From positions 1-13,900 of the forward strand of contig NZ_JAGLBG010000070.1 in the NCBI RefSeq assembly GCF_018260405.1: a DNA stretch of 13,900 nucleotides, in the 5' to 3' direction. The position numbers and the translations under genes are program-made. This DNA comes from Deinococcus sp. Lineage in GTDB: Bacteria; Deinococcota; Deinococci; Deinococcales; Deinococcaceae. Below are positions 12,323 through 13,900 of the stretch, one piece after another. The notes under the pieces were generated by a model, which was given only the letters and a program-made list of their open reading frames with translations, ran no database searches and was not told the DNA's origin. Position 1 is the first letter of the stretch. Each line of letters begins with the position of its first letter.

Positions 12323-12661
12323 CAGTTTCACCATTTGGCGCTCCAGAACTCCTTCCCGATTTCCCCGGACTTCGTTGTTCTAGAGGCGCAGAATGGTGAA
12401 ACCGTCTGCGGTCAAGCTGGCGTCTTGGACGCTCTCATTTTCGCTGTTCAGGTGCGACCCGTCCGGTTCCGTAATCAGGTGGGCGCGGTAGCAGGTAAAA
12501 TCCACCACATACCGCCCGGTGACCTCCTGATGCCGAAAGCTCAGGCCAGGCTGGGCGCTTCGCAACCGACTCCAGAGCAGCCGCTGTTCAAAGGTCATGT
12601 CCGGGCGCAATTCGCGGGCTACTTCCGTGCCAACGCTCGTTCTAGGCGGGCGACACAACAT
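12323..12661 (-). pseudogene. DUF559 (Vsr-like endonuclease fold) gene inactivated by an in-frame amber codon
   Basis: The frame encodes a DUF559 protein: ARELRPDMTFEQRLLWSRLR, then GLSFRHQEVTGRYVVDFTC, and finally GFTILRL before a TAG at 12382-12380. Family members continue LRFWNNEVL.N.EGVL. Reading through the TAG gives NNEVRGNREGVLE and then about 5 more plausible residues, so the stop stands exactly where the conserved Trp belongs (TGG to TAG). The usual VELDGGQH motif also reads TEPDGSH. DUF559 proteins have a restriction-endonuclease-like fold and are thought to be nucleases. ATG 12661 has a -10-like TAAACT at 12672-12667, 5 nt upstream. It is antisense to the pur genes, between two inverted hairpin repeats. 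Loss of function is likely unless amber readthrough occurs. Confidence 0.82.
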
Positions 12662-12680
12662 ACGCGAGTTTATCTTTTCA

Positions 12681-12729
12681 CCCCCCCTCTGTCCCTGCCG
12701 GACATCTCCCCCACGAGGGGGGAGAGGCT
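12681..12729 (-). repeat. right arm of the inverted repeat, upstream of purF
   Basis: Reverse complement partner of 12154-12202. It contains a strong hairpin of its own, TCTCCCCC (12705-12712) pairing with GGGGGAGA (12718-12725) over a 5-nt loop. It lies upstream of the DUF559 start on one strand and ends 20 nt before the purF ATG on the other, so it is in the purL-purF transcript just before the purF ribosome site. Confidence 0.7.
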
Positions 12730-12749
12730 AAACAAGCAAGGATTTTCCC

Positions 12750-13900
<1,151 letters not shown>

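Overview
The window looks like a chromosomal segment of a Deinococcus species. The evidence is high G+C codon use, a split PurS/PurQ/small-PurL FGAM synthase, a Deinococcus-type gene set (stand-alone Lrp/AsnC ligand-binding domain, gmk, macro domain, trpF, Jag-like KH/R3H protein, prmC), and several genes with a -10-like hexamer only about 5-8 nt before the start codon, the arrangement expected for leaderless transcripts. The genus is inferred from overall resemblance, not from a marker gene.

Bases 1-455 hold no gene I can name. From 456 to 3418 come a 97-residue RAM-domain protein, guanylate kinase (gmk) overlapping a macro-domain ADP-ribose hydrolase, a convergent small Thr-rich lipoprotein (minus strand), a 79-residue hypothetical gene, and trpF overlapping it. 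Between trpF and a convergent alkaline-phosphatase-superfamily gene (3598-4461, minus) lies a compact cluster of DnaA boxes: four perfect TTATCCACA sites plus degenerate ones, three of them in a 12-bp register. A divergent Jag/KhpB-like gene follows, then a 142-bp element with imperfect terminal inverted repeats, then prmC, which carries two different heptanucleotide tandem repeats (one over its start codon, one in its interdomain linker).

From about 6300 to the end the window is a purine-biosynthesis cluster: a structured leader with a 26-codon upstream ORF, then purC, purS, a cupin gene, purQ, [HTH gene + PIN toxin + AT-rich membrane protein], purL, [DUF559 nuclease pseudogene between inverted hairpin repeats], and purF, which is cut by the window end. 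purS, cupin and purQ are joined by ATGA overlaps. PurS, PurQ and PurL form FGAM synthase, PurF starts the pathway and PurC makes SAICAR. Two accessory insertions interrupt the cluster: a VapC-like toxin-antitoxin module with an AT-rich membrane gene between purQ and purL, and the repeat-flanked DUF559 cassette between purL and purF.

The least ordinary items are the DnaA-box cluster away from any visible dnaA/dnaN, the DUF559 gene inactivated by one Trp-to-amber change inside a repeat-bounded cassette, the two leader ORFs whose stop codons overlap the next gene's start, and the heptamer repeats in prmC.
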